Below are positions 29,505 to 29,545 of a stretch of 29,545 nt of DNA, in pieces (within the stretch, counting starts at the first letter, position 1; the number at the start of each line of letters is the position of its first letter). The notes under the pieces are model-generated. The model made no database searches and was not told where the DNA came from. It saw only the letters and a program-made list of their open reading frames with translations. A program made the translations under genes and the position numbers. Origin of the DNA: Mytilinidion resinicola (taxonomy: Eukaryota; Ascomycota; Dothideomycetes; Mytilinidiales; Mytilinidiaceae); NCBI RefSeq assembly GCF_010093595.1, contig NW_022985471.1, positions 78,583 through 108,127 on the forward strand, in the 5' to 3' direction.

Positions 29505-29545
29505 CCAACCACGCTACCGAGGCCAAATATTCCGAATTACTCCAC

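Larger units (their letters stand above)
28886..29545 (+). mobile_element. Fot1/Pogo-type DNA transposon, decayed and incomplete
   Basis: The element begins near 28886-28902 with two 17-bp subterminal units, encodes the N-terminal part of a Fot1/Pogo transposase from ATG 28972, and becomes very A+T-rich at 29360-29460. It then jumps directly to another pair of 17-bp units (29471-29504). The catalytic DDE region is absent between these points, so this is probably an internally deleted copy, though truncation by the window edge cannot be excluded. The outer boundaries and target-site duplication were not resolved. Confidence 0.75.

Overview
The window looks like nuclear DNA of a filamentous ascomycete. 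A Dothideomycete is my guess, not a proof. The evidence is short GT..AG introns (49-89 nt) with CTAAC/CTAAT-like branch sites, single-gene transcription units on both strands, and fungal-specific families (eisosome Pil1/Lsp1, LaeA-like methyltransferase, fungal C2H2 and F-box-like proteins, SnoaL-like protein). A Fot1/Pogo-type transposon at the right edge carries RIP-like decay. No tRNA, rRNA, CRISPR array or operon is visible. Exon joins were deduced by eye from reading frame, splice signals and family conservation.

Layout. 1-1320: no supported gene. 1321-3616 (-): C2H2 zinc-finger transcription factor, two exons. 3617-6297: long G+C-rich spacer with short tandem repeats, then a more A+T-rich stretch. 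6298-9102 (-): COPII coat subunit Sec24, four exons, the last only 12 nt. 10025-11156 (-): eisosome BAR protein, three exons. 12134-14702 (+): a large broken gene of unknown family that still reads coherently through several stops and at least two frame changes. 14775-15900 (-): LaeA-like methyltransferase with a 20-nt internal exon. Around 16407 there is a run of 30 G. 17047-18078 (-): F-box-like protein, divergent from an uncharacterised protein at 18399-19214 (+).

20034-20500 (+): remnant of a DUF2235 hydrolase. 21692-23236 (+): FAD/NAD(P) disulfide oxidoreductase, convergent with a patatin-like phospholipase at 23400-25493 (-). 25494-27137: spacer with an 18-bp minisatellite. 27147-27696 (+): SnoaL-like protein. 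28582-28880 (-): 3' fragment of a membrane-protein gene beside a decayed Fot1/Pogo element (about 28886 to the window end).

How the genes relate. The left half mixes housekeeping genes (secretory coat, eisosome) with a regulator. The right half is more accessory, with enzymes, gene remnants, repeats and a transposon. A methyltransferase, a flavoprotein and a SnoaL-like protein lie within 13 kb, but no backbone synthase, transporter or pathway regulator accompanies them, so I do not call a biosynthetic cluster. The least explained object is the broken repeat-containing gene at 12134-14702.
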